The notes under the pieces are model-generated. The model was given only the letters and a program-made list of their open reading frames with translations. It made no database searches and was not told where the DNA came from. From Methylomonas sp. ZR1 (GTDB lineage Bacteria > Pseudomonadota > Gammaproteobacteria > Methylococcales > Methylomonadaceae): 64,000 bases of DNA. This document shows, one piece after another, positions 7,759 through 15,069 of this stretch. Position numbers and translations under genes: made by a program. The stretch covers positions 5,056,262 to 5,120,261 of the forward strand of contig NZ_RCST01000001.1 in NCBI RefSeq assembly GCF_013141865.1, given 5' to 3'. Numbering within the stretch: position 1 is the stretch's first letter; each line of letters begins with the position of its first letter.

Positions 7759-9558
7759 ATGAATGACGTGTTTTCAAAAATCAAATCAGGCGACTTATAT
7801 AGCTTACTAGCAAGTTGCAGTAACGAGGATTTGGCTCCTCTGGTTAGCTATATAACCGATAAGCTTTCGAATTATCTTGTAACTGATGATATCTACAAAA
7901 GGCATAGTCCAGATCACACAAAATATACCAAATTAATCGCGAGCGAAATTCGACTTTATGGCGGAAATTCGGTAAGCAATATAGCTCGCGGAGGGGTGGG
8001 GCCTGATTATGATGAGGTTTTATTTGATGTTTGTCAGAAGATAGGCATTCCATCAACTAAAGGAAGAATTCTTGATAATGAATCAAATTTATTAAGAATT
8101 TGCCTTCCTTATGGTTGGGAAGCTCTTAGTCCGGTTAATCAACAAGCCGCTGTAAAGAAGGCTAGGGATACATACGCAACTACGGGCGGCATAGTTACAA
8201 CTGGTGTAGGAACTGCAACAATTTTTGCAACTGCTATTAGAACAATCGCTGTACCAGTTGGCGTAGGCTTAATTGCTAAAGGTGTTGCTGACCCGGCATT
8301 TGAAGTGACTATTCCCTGTGTTTTACACATTGCATATCTTCGGTGGAAAGTGCTCAACTACATCGAAAACCACAGGAAGAAAACGTTACAAATCGCTAAT
8401 GTCAGTGCGTCAACCAATAGTCAATTAGTCGTAAATCGTGATTCACCGCTTATTATCGGGGAAGATGCTGATAAACCTGTTCTGACATTTGCCTTGGCTA
8501 AAATTTCAAAACACTCTCCCGTAAATTGGCAACCTGTTTCAGAATCTGACGGCACAGGAATTAGCAGTTTTAATCCACTATTGCAAGCAGTTCCCAGCAT
8601 GGTCACCAAGATGCATATTGCTACGACGCAATATGTAGAGGTGAATATTCGGCTGGACTCTTTGACACCAGTAAAAAATAGCACCGATGAATTAAGAGGC
8701 TATGTTATAGGTTCTAACGGTCGTATTACAGAGCAGGCGAAACTACTCTCTCCAGAGAACCTCGAGAAAATTGTTAATGCGGGCGCATTATTTCAGGTTG
8801 CATCTGTAATTGTCGCTCAAAAACATTTGGCAGATATAAGCCAAAAATTGACTGAAATTAAAAAAACAGTTGATGATATTCATAAGCATCAGAAAGATAA
8901 ACGAGAAACAGATATAACAGGAGCGGTCGATTATTTCAAACAAATAGCCCCTTCAATTTTGGCTGGTGAGTTAAGAGATTCTTATGAACACCAAATTGAA
9001 AAATATGAAGGTGAGTTGCTTTCTATTAGAAATCATTTGTTGAAGGATATTAAAAATCAAAATCATGAAATCGAAAATCTAAAAGATGGTCATATATTTG
9101 GTACGGAAGGGATGAAGGCGTTGATAAAGAAGCATCAGAATGAACTTTTCAACCTATATCAGCAACTGTTCCTTTGCATTCGAGCACGCGCATGTGGTTG
9201 GCAGCTTTTGCTTGCATTTCCTAGAACTGAAGAAATTGCAAAAAGCCGTAAACAGAATATTGATGAATCACTTGCAGTGCTAAATGTTGATGGCGAATTG
9301 GTGAAGCAGACCATTGCTGAAATGGATAAAAAAATCCGCAGCCTTTCAGCAATTACCAATACTGCGCAAACGCTTAATGAACGAAAACTGGATTTATTAA
9401 AGTGGCAAGACAAATTGATAGAAGAAATTACATATACTAGAAGTGAAATTGACGCGAATATCCGTTCTGTAGAATCGTTGGTACAGGATAAACACGGCGC
9501 AACAAAATTCCTTCTCAAAGTTGAAGGTGACAAAATAGTTGCCCGTAGCCCTTTGTGA
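7759..9558 (+). CDS. YaaW/DUF3944-like domain protein with long coiled-coil C-terminus
   Basis: A 599-residue protein of unknown function. Residues about 10-115 resemble the DUF3944/YaaW (ubiquinol-cytochrome c chaperone-like) family: LLASCSNEDLAPLVSYI, KRHSPDHTKYTKLIASEI, YGGNSVSNIARGG and LFDVCQKIGI. A hydrophobic Gly/Thr/Ala stretch (about 141-178) and VTIPCVLHIAYLR (183-195) follow, as at the end of YaaW-like proteins, and may insert in a membrane. Residues about 230-335 form a domain not recognised. Long charged coiled coils (about 355-475 and 500-585) make up the rest. The gene is clearly more AT-rich than its neighbours and lies alone among mobile-element debris, which suggests horizontal transfer. 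The fused coiled coil is far larger than YaaW itself (about 240 residues). A defence role is possible but unproven. Confidence 0.72.
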   Translation: MNDVFSKIKSGDLYSLLASCSNEDLAPLVSYITDKLSNYLVTDDIYKRHSPDHTKYTKLIASEIRLYGGNSVSNIARGGVGPDYDEVLFDVCQKIGIPSTKGRILDNESNLLRICLPYGWEALSPVNQQAAVKKARDTYATTGGIVTTGVGTATIFATAIRTIAVPVGVGLIAKGVADPAFEVTIPCVLHIAYLRWKVLNYIENHRKKTLQIANVSASTNSQLVVNRDSPLIIGEDADKPVLTFALAKISKHSPVNWQPVSESDGTGISSFNPLLQAVPSMVTKMHIATTQYVEVNIRLDSLTPVKNSTDELRGYVIGSNGRITEQAKLLSPENLEKIVNAGALFQVASVIVAQKHLADISQKLTEIKKTVDDIHKHQKDKRETDITGAVDYFKQIAPSILAGELRDSYEHQIEKYEGELLSIRNHLLKDIKNQNHEIENLKDGHIFGTEGMKALIKKHQNELFNLYQQLFLCIRARACGWQLLLAFPRTEEIAKSRKQNIDESLAVLNVDGELVKQTIAEMDKKIRSLSAITNTAQTLNERKLDLLKWQDKLIEEITYTRSEIDANIRSVESLVQDKHGATKFLLKVEGDKIVARSPL

Positions 9559-9803
9559 ATGTCTCTAGCCCGTAGGCGGTTAACAGCATGCACCGCACTT
9601 TAGCGATTGGCGCGACTCGTAAATTCACCCCCCTACAGCTGCTTTTGGCTGGACATTTGCCATTGGCGCTTTTGATTCGTCTGGCGGCATAATGGCCGAT
9701 TCTGTTGAAAAGTCGGTTTTATTAAAATTTTAACCAATTTTTGACGTTCGTCAAAATGATAACTGTTTGTTTTCAAAAATAGCTTGCTTTTTAATTTCAC
9801 ATA

Positions 9804-10160
9804 AATGCGGACATGTCAACCAGGGTCATGGCGACCCTGGGGACCTTTACCCCCTGCATGGAAATCTATTCAATTGACGAAGCGTTTCTTGATTTGACCG
9901 GCGTCTATCCGTGTCAATCCGACCCGATTGCTTACGGACAGCGCATCAAGCAAGCGGTGTTCCGCGCGACCGGCATTCAAGTCTGTGTCGGCATGGGGCC
10001 GACCAAGACCTTGGCCAAACTGGCTAACTTCGCCGCCAAGAAATGGCCCAAAACTCACGGCGTATTGGATGTATCGGACCAGTTGCGCAGGGAAAAGCTA
10101 ATGCGTATCGTACCGGTCAACGAGGTCTGGGGGATTGGCCCGCAACAGCTGATTTTTTGA
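9804..10160 (+). pseudogene. umuC: UmuC (DNA polymerase V) fragment, both ends missing
   Basis: An internal piece of a Y-family polymerase. It reads ADMSTRVMATL, then MEIYSIDEAFLDLTG (the catalytic SIDE motif), then IKQAVFRATGIQVCVGMGPTKTLAKLANFAAK, and ends at VNEVWGIGPQQ before an unrelated LIF and stop. Full UmuC has about 420 residues; here only about 115 from the palm and fingers remain. The first conserved block (the N-terminal DxNxFFASCE) and the whole little finger are absent. There is no umuD beside it. This is a decayed relic, probably from a mobile element. Confidence 0.85.
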
Positions 10161-10209
10161 TACAGTAAGCCATCAGAATTGATAGTGTTCATTGTCTCGC
10201 AGCCGCCGG

Positions 10210-11094
10210 TTACATATTGGTATGGTGATGCAAGAAAAAATCGATGATGGCATCGCTACGCTGTTCCGGCCATTGCGCATGCGGTTTGTCGCCTTCGCAA
10301 TACACGGTTTTTACGCCATTGGCGCAACCGGAATAAGCCACGCAACCGTTGCCGATCGTATCGGGAATCGGCTCGCATTTGTTACAGGCCGCCCACCAGC
10401 CGGCTGTTTGCTGTCCGTAACCCGGAAACAGCCGGTCCTTGCTGCTGTGTATAATCATAACCGGCAAGGGTTCCGGGCATTTGCGGTCGCGTAAGTCCTC
10501 ATAGGTTACGCCGGCGGCACTGGGGGCGATTGCTGTAGGAATGTGCCGGGTGCCGGTCATAAAAGCTAAAGCCATTGCCGAGGTGCCGCCATCGGAATGA
10601 CCGGTTACATAGACCTGTTTTTCATCGATACACCATTTTTTAGCCATCGCATGGGGGATCGTACCCAGTTCCACGGTGGTGCTCGGCGAAAGCTCGGGAT
10701 GATCGGCATAAGCAACGATAAAACCGGAGCGGGTTGCGGGTAAGGTGAATCCTGTCATCTTCTCCGTTTTGGCGCGATTCGCACCCGCCGGTGAAAATAC
10801 CAGTAATAAAGGATGGGCTATCGATGCATCATAATTCTTAGGGGTGCGGACGTTGTAATTTATGCCGTTTTCGGTTTCTTCTCCGTACGTTTCTCCGGTA
10901 TCGCCACTCAATAGGTCAGGCTGGCAAGTGCCGCGCGGCATATCCGGTCGGTAAACGGTTTGCCCTAGTTCCACCGGAACGCCGCTATGATCCAGCCAAA
11001 GCATGCCGGCCAGCGCTATTACCGGCAATCCGAACAAGACTTTTTGCCAACGATTGCTTTCAAGAAGATAGGACTTTAACTGTGCAATATTCAT
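10210..11094 (-). CDS. Secreted or membrane-anchored esterase (PHB depolymerase/LpqC-like)
   Basis: A 294-residue alpha/beta hydrolase. An N-terminal membrane segment (about 18-36) is followed by a catalytic domain starting near 78 (INYNVRTPKNYD). The nucleophile elbow is GHSDGG with Ser167, an HSSKDRLFPGYG loop lies where the acid residue is expected, and the C-terminal DKPHAQWP offers the catalytic His. Several cysteines (C57, C155, C208, C238 region) suggest disulfides and an extracytoplasmic location. This layout matches the polyhydroxybutyrate depolymerase/feruloyl esterase group (LpqC); the substrate is unknown. It is the last gene of a three-gene reverse-strand operon, 34 bases after the exported-protein gene, with a good GGGAG before its ATG. 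Confidence 0.8.
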   Translation of the reverse strand: MNIAQLKSYLLESNRWQKVLFGLPVIALAGMLWLDHSGVPVELGQTVYRPDMPRGTCQPDLLSGDTGETYGEETENGINYNVRTPKNYDASIAHPLLLVFSPAGANRAKTEKMTGFTLPATRSGFIVAYADHPELSPSTTVELGTIPHAMAKKWCIDEKQVYVTGHSDGGTSAMALAFMTGTRHIPTAIAPSAAGVTYEDLRDRKCPEPLPVMIIHSSKDRLFPGYGQQTAGWWAACNKCEPIPDTIGNGCVAYSGCANGVKTVYCEGDKPHAQWPEQRSDAIIDFFLHHHTNM

Positions 11095-11128
11095 TTTGAT
11101 GGCTCCCTTGATGGGTTCGGCGCTGGGT

Positions 11129-11716
11129 TTAGGCTTCCGGATTTTGCTCGGGCGTATGCTTTAACGCGGCCCGGAACAAGCCGTAAGCCAGCAAAGACAG
11201 GCTGGCTATCGTTATCAGCAGCGGCGTATAGTTTTTACCCGGCACCGACTCCAGCCCGACGGAGAACGGAATATGGGTATCCAGGCGCTTATCCTTATCA
11301 ACGATAGCAATATGCGCCAAGTAATTGCCGGCGCCATAACGGCTAAAGTCCACCGAGAGGTTCGCCGTGCCGGTTTTGACTTTTTGTGGTTCTCGATAAA
11401 ACACCCGAGTACCATCCGGCTCTTTGGTGATCTCGAATTCGACGCTGACATGGCGCAGGCTTTTGCCCTCGTAATCGAACACTAACTTGGTGGGGCCGAC
11501 GCCTGGAATGATGTTGCAGTATTCCAGGTTGCCGGACAATGTCGGGGTATACGCCGTAAGATGCACGCGTTCAAAGCCCACTCGCGCATTGCAGTTGTCG
11601 ACCACTTCGGCCGCGCCGCGATGAGCGTGGATATTGCCCAAGGGTAGGCACGTTAGCGCCAAGATCAAGGCTATCTTTGCGCCCTGGCTTTTATAACGGT
11701 TATGTCCGGTGTTCAT
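11129..11716 (-). CDS. Exported protein with possible N-terminal histidine and C-terminal membrane anchor
   Basis: A 195-residue protein starting at 11716, where GGAGGAAACCG precedes the ATG. The signal peptide is predicted to end at NIHA (residue 31), so the mature protein would begin with His32 (HRGAAEVVDNCNARVGFERV). The middle is beta-rich (VSVEFEITKEPDG, GNYLAHIAIVDKDKR) like a small Ig-type domain. A membrane helix near the end (about 163-185) and a short cytoplasmic tail would anchor it facing the periplasm. Cysteines at about 42 and 66 may pair. It lies between the EthD-like and esterase genes. The family was not recognised. The mature N-terminal His suggests metal binding, as in CopC-type proteins, but this is speculation. 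Confidence 0.65.
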   Translation of the reverse strand: MNTGHNRYKSQGAKIALILALTCLPLGNIHAHRGAAEVVDNCNARVGFERVHLTAYTPTLSGNLEYCNIIPGVGPTKLVFDYEGKSLRHVSVEFEITKEPDGTRVFYREPQKVKTGTANLSVDFSRYGAGNYLAHIAIVDKDKRLDTHIPFSVGLESVPGKNYTPLLITIASLSLLAYGLFRAALKHTPEQNPEA

Positions 11717-11760
11717 CGGTTTCCTCCAGCAAAGCATTTAACTTAAGCTGATCAACGCAA

Positions 11761-12087
11761 TTAGAAATCGAAGGTTTCCACTTCGGAAATCAAAAACGTC
11801 GGCGCGCCGCCGCTGGAAATATCCACCGCATGCGCCGCCGTTTCCTGGCCGCCGGGCGAACTTAGGCAGGCTTGTAAATCGCCAATCGATGGGAAGTACA
11901 CTTCGGCGATACGATGAAGCTGCGCGGCGCTTTGGTCGGCATTGGATTTGATCAGAGAGGCGACGAAGCGGGTCTTCCCAGCCAACTTTTCCACGGCCAT
12001 CGGCACGTGTTCGTCGGCATAGCGGCGTTCGAAGGTTTCCAGATCGGTCGGTACTGGGTACATCACAATTAATTTTGCTGCTTTCAT
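11761..12087 (-). CDS. EthD-domain protein
   Basis: A 108-residue small cytoplasmic protein with the ferredoxin-like EthD fold: KLIVMYPVPTDLETFERRYADEHVPMAVEKL carries the usual F-x-x-x-Y-x-x-x-H-x-P-L-like pattern, and a late strand includes YFPSIGDLQACLSSPGGQE. The family was named from ethyl tert-butyl ether degradation; members are often dimeric and bind or modify small hydrophobic molecules, but for most no reaction is known. It heads the three-gene operon with the exported protein and the esterase and is divergent from the LysR gene, which probably controls it. Confidence 0.85.
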   Translation of the reverse strand: MKAAKLIVMYPVPTDLETFERRYADEHVPMAVEKLAGKTRFVASLIKSNADQSAAQLHRIAEVYFPSIGDLQACLSSPGGQETAAHAVDISSGGAPTFLISEVETFDF

Positions 12088-12171
12088 AGGTTTCTCGAAT
12101 GTTTTTGTAAAAAGTAGATGCTATGAAACGCCTATTTTTCCAATTAGTAAAATACCGGTTTTCTATGAAAC

Positions 12172-12188
12172 AATAGGTTTTTCCTATT
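12172..12188. promoter_or_regulatory. Palindromic operator candidate for the LysR regulator
   Basis: AATAGG, TTTTT, CCTATT form a perfect 17-base palindrome 14 bases upstream of the LysR start. A related copy of CCTATT occurs at 12131-12136, within the longer near-repeat ATGAAAC-N7-TTTTTCC that also recurs at 12165. The site sits in the 115-base gap between the divergent EthD and LysR genes, where LysR regulators usually bind. No binding data are available. Confidence 0.5.
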
Positions 12189-12202
12189 CAATTGGGGTAG
12201 AT

Positions 12203-13078
12203 ATGGAAATGCAACAAATACGCTATTTTCTGGCGGTATGCGATAAGGGATCGTTTACGCGGGCCGCGCAATCGGCTTTTGTTGCGCAGCCGTCGTTGAC
12301 GCAAGCAATTAAAAAGCTGGAGGACGAACTGGGCGGGGAGTTATTCAGCCGCGAACGCAGCGGCTGTCGTTTGACATCGCTGGGGCGTTTGGTGGAGCCG
12401 ACCCTGAGGCAGATTTTTCACGAGGCGCAAACCATCAAGGCCGAGGCTGTCCGCTTCAGCCGCTTGAACACCGTGCCGCTGCGCATAGGCGTGATGGCTA
12501 CTATTGCCGCGCAACATCTCAGCACGTTCTTTGCCGACTTCCAGCAAGAACGGCCGCATGTGGAATTGGAACTGGTGGTGGATAACGAGTGTAATCTGGC
12601 GCAGCAATTGGATGAGGGAAGGCTGGATTTGATGGTCAGTGCGCCGACCTCGCCGCTGCCGGCGCATTTACAGTCCTTAAAGCTGTACGAGGAGCGTTAT
12701 GTAGTGGTTTTTAACGACAAGCATCGCTTCAATCAATTGGAGGTCATCGATTTGGCGACCATCCAATCCGAGCCTTATCTGGATCGCCTAAACTGCGAAT
12801 TACGCGAAACCTTGCGCGGCGTTTGCCTGGGCCGGCAGATCAATCTCTATGCGGCTTATAGAAGCAACAGCGAGGAATGGATATTGAGCATGGTGCGGGC
12901 CGGGTTAGGCGTGGCGTTGATGCCGGAATTCAGTGTGCCGAAGCGGGGCGATAAGCTCAAAACCCGGTATTTATCCGATCCGGAAATTTGGCGCACGATT
13001 TTTGCGGTTTACCAGGACTCGGCGGCGACAAATCCGGAAGTAAACCAGTTGCTGGAAAAGTTAAAAGTTGGGTTTTGA
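12203..13078 (+). CDS. LysR-family transcriptional regulator
   Basis: A 291-residue regulator. The N-terminal winged helix-turn-helix (1-60) is typical: MQQIRYFLAVCDKGSFTRAA, then QPSLTQAIKKLEDELGGELF and GCRLTSLG. The effector-binding domain (about 90-290) has the periplasmic-binding-protein fold, with LRIGVMATIAAQHLSTFF and a late GLGVALMPEF. LysR proteins usually control a divergent operon and their own gene; here this is the EthD/exported protein/esterase operon, with a palindrome in the gap. The ligand is unknown. Confidence 0.92.
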   Translation: MEMQQIRYFLAVCDKGSFTRAAQSAFVAQPSLTQAIKKLEDELGGELFSRERSGCRLTSLGRLVEPTLRQIFHEAQTIKAEAVRFSRLNTVPLRIGVMATIAAQHLSTFFADFQQERPHVELELVVDNECNLAQQLDEGRLDLMVSAPTSPLPAHLQSLKLYEERYVVVFNDKHRFNQLEVIDLATIQSEPYLDRLNCELRETLRGVCLGRQINLYAAYRSNSEEWILSMVRAGLGVALMPEFSVPKRGDKLKTRYLSDPEIWRTIFAVYQDSAATNPEVNQLLEKLKVGF

Positions 13079-13170
13079 CGGGAGCGATTAGCTTATCCGC
13101 GTCTTGGCTAAGCAATTGTGTTAATTTGCGCGCAAACCAAACCGCCGCCGCTTAGCCGGGTGAACCCAGA

Positions 13171-13196
13171 TTAATCATCGTTCCCACGCTCCGGCA
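13171..13196. repeat. Half of a REP-like intergenic repeat
   Basis: ATCGTTCCCACGCTCC is the left half of a dispersed palindromic repeat (CGTTCCCACGCTCC followed by its inverted copy) common in gammaproteobacterial chromosomes. The inverted half is absent here, so the repeat was probably cut by the insertion that brought the transposition module. The assignment is from memory of the motif. Confidence 0.4.
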
Positions 13197-13303
13197 CCAC
13201 CTCTGTTTTAATCACTGGTGTCACTCATTAACAAGCCGGGGGAGCTTAGACACAAAGCCCAAAATACTATCGGATTACTTTGAAAAACAGTTACAGCCGA
13301 GTT

Positions 13304-13540
13304 TCAACAATTTTTCGAATTGGGATGCTGGTAGTGGCTTGCTAAAAAGTCAGCAAAATCTGGTTCCTGAATACCTGCAACTTGTTCACGAAGGGTGTCG
13401 GGCACTTCCCAGAGAATCTCGTTTTTTCTTTCTTCTGGCGTTTTCTGCCAAAGCAATTTGGCATCGTCAATAGTTACCCTTTCAACAATCCCACAAGTTA
13501 CCCAATCATCATAGACACGATCTCGAGAAGCGATAGCCAC
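13304..13540 (-). CDS. Small hypothetical protein
   Basis: A 78-residue acidic protein with no signal peptide or membrane segment. It reads as mostly helical (DAKLLWQKTPEERKNEILWEV) and ends in QHPNSKNC. No family is recognised. It lies downstream of the truncated ribbon-helix-helix antitoxin on the same strand, so it could be a passenger of the transposition module or part of a decayed toxin-antitoxin pair. Codon use looks plausible, but the small size makes the call uncertain. Confidence 0.4.
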   Translation of the reverse strand: MAIASRDRVYDDWVTCGIVERVTIDDAKLLWQKTPEERKNEILWEVPDTLREQVAGIQEPDFADFLASHYQHPNSKNC

Positions 13541-13652
13541 TTCTCTAAAGTTCAGGATTAATTAAAATGGTCGCTAACTATCCCGATATAACACGGGCAG
13601 CAGTGACGGGATAATCAGCCAGTCAATTGAGGGATTTCAAAAACTTCGACCG

Positions 13653-13772
13653 TCAACAAGTGGCCGAAACTGCGATCTGAGCGGTTGGGCATCGGTGAAC
13701 CGCTGCAATGACCATGAAACGGTCGCGTAATTCGTGCTCCATCTTGATGGACATTTGAACGTCTTTAGCCAT
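13653..13772 (-). pseudogene. Truncated ribbon-helix-helix antitoxin-like gene
   Basis: A 39-codon frame begins MAKDVQMSIKMEHELRDRFM, the usual start of small ribbon-helix-helix antitoxins that accompany RelE/ParE-type toxins. Family members run to 70-90 residues with a HRPAAQVxRELM-like helix; here HRCPTAQI is followed by a few unrelated residues and a TGA. The second helix and the C-terminal tail are lost, apparently by frameshift or deletion, and no toxin gene follows. It lies 37 bases beyond the short tniQ. Confidence 0.45.
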
Positions 13773-13809
13773 GCCAGCCTCACGGATATTGTTGAATGAT
13801 GCTGATTAT

Positions 13810-14166
13810 TCATTTATGCGGTGGATTTCCTACCAACCGCCTGTTCGCGACAAGTTCTAACGCAGCTTTGCCTTCAGCAGTTTCTACATATTGACGCACT
13901 TTGTCCATAAGTCGATCCCAAACACGCCGCCAAGTCATCTGCTCAAGCAGTTCAACAGAAATTCCCGTGCCATTGGATAGTCGCTGGAGTAGTTCCGGTG
14001 TGGGAGCCTGAAATTGTCTCGCTCGGCTATCGGCGACAGGGATACCAAGAGCGCGAAGGCAAAAGAGTTCATAACGAACACCGTAACACTCAGCCAGTCG
14101 GCGGACATAGTGTTCTAACGTTTCGGCATCATGAGGTTTCGGATGCAACGGCCAGCGCTTTTGCAC
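13810..14166 (-). CDS. tniQ: Very short TniQ-like transposition protein
   Basis: A 118-residue protein starting with GTG directly after the tniB stop (TGAGTG). It matches the N-terminal TniQ/TnsD core: WPLHPKPHDAETLEHYVRRLAECYG, then LGIPVADSRA, then LLQRLSNGTGISVELLEQMTW. In Tn5053 TniQ has about 400 residues and in CRISPR-associated V-K elements about 170. This one stops after the core, with only a helical tail, so it is either a truncated copy or a minimal form. TniQ/TnsD proteins select the target site together with TniB/TnsC. No CRISPR array or cas gene is seen near it. Confidence 0.7.
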   Translation of the reverse strand: MQKRWPLHPKPHDAETLEHYVRRLAECYGVRYELFCLRALGIPVADSRARQFQAPTPELLQRLSNGTGISVELLEQMTWRRVWDRLMDKVRQYVETAEGKAALELVANRRLVGNPPHK

Positions 14167-15069
14167 TCAACGCAATTCCCGCTCAACCATGCGCCGACGC
14201 ACGCTAGGAGGATGATAATCAGCGCGCTCAATGACGGCGCAATTAATGCGTTCTTCTCCCTGCAATAGCGCAGCTACCGTGGCACTGTTCAAGAGTGCGG
14301 TAATTTCACCAATAGTACCTTCAGATCGCCGCAAAATCAGCTCGCACAGCGGTGCAGTTGCTAAATGTGAGGGTTCACGCAAGGGCAAAACAGTTTCGAA
14401 GCTGGCCAGCAGACGTGCTAATTCCTCGCCAGCCTCCCAGAGTGGTAGTAACAGAGGATGAAACCGATTTTCAAGCTGGTCGTCGCTACGAATCGCAAGA
14501 TAAGCGTCACGGATACCCAGGCAAACGATAGGAATGCGCAGATCGTTGCCAATAAAACGGAGCAGATTCAACAGTTCGCGTTGCCGCCTAGCCGTTGCGC
14601 CGAGTAAATTGTGTACCTCGTCAATTATCAGCATGCGGACGCCGACGGTTCGCATCAGTCGTAATGTCAAGGCCTCACGCACGTCGTGCCGACCATAAAA
14701 GCCAACTGGCGTACCCAGTGTAGCCTGCAATGCGGTGTGTAGTCGGTTAGCGGTTGCCTCGGCTGGCATTTGTAGCATGAGGACCGGAATGACCTCGTGT
14801 TCACCGTCCTCTGACATCCGCTGGGGATGCGCGCGATGAAACTTTTCGGCAATCATGGTTTTGCCGTTGTTGCTTGGGCCTACTATAAGGATGTTTTTCG
14901 GACGCAGTTTGCCAGGCTCGTCGGAAAGTAACGCTTCAAGTTGTAACAATGCTTGGTGGGCACAGGTGTAGCCGATCCATCGCTCGATTCGAAGGCGAGC
15001 TAGACGCTCTGCACTGGGTAACATGGCCAGTGAGCGCGCTTCTGGACCTAAATGGCTAAGGCTTACCAT
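14167..15069 (-). CDS. tniB: TniB/TnsC-type transposition AAA+ ATPase
   Basis: A 300-residue ATPase. The Walker A motif GPSNNGKT is at 64-71 and Walker B MLIIDEVHN at 146-154, followed by sensor and arginine-finger regions (LRIPIVCLGIRDAY, LENRFHPLLLPLW) typical of TniB. In Tn5053/Tn7-like elements this protein forms filaments on target DNA and links the target selector (TniQ) to the transposase. Its start overlaps the end of tniA by 7 bases and its stop abuts the tniQ GTG, so the three are translationally coupled. Its catalytic motifs are intact. Confidence 0.9.
   Translation of the reverse strand: MVSLSHLGPEARSLAMLPSAERLARLRIERWIGYTCAHQALLQLEALLSDEPGKLRPKNILIVGPSNNGKTMIAEKFHRAHPQRMSEDGEHEVIPVLMLQMPAEATANRLHTALQATLGTPVGFYGRHDVREALTLRLMRTVGVRMLIIDEVHNLLGATARRQRELLNLLRFIGNDLRIPIVCLGIRDAYLAIRSDDQLENRFHPLLLPLWEAGEELARLLASFETVLPLREPSHLATAPLCELILRRSEGTIGEITALLNSATVAALLQGEERINCAVIERADYHPPSVRRRMVERELR

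Noticed and set aside
9588..9692. 34-codon frame after the 599-residue gene (MHRTLAIGATRKFTPLQ...)
   Set aside because: Short, no family recognised and next to the umuC relic; may be a fragment but cannot be supported.
13219..13236. TGTCACTCATTAACAAGC as left end of the transposon
   Set aside because: Shares only parts with the right end, lacks the repeat array and flanking bases show no target duplication; mentioned only as a weak possibility.
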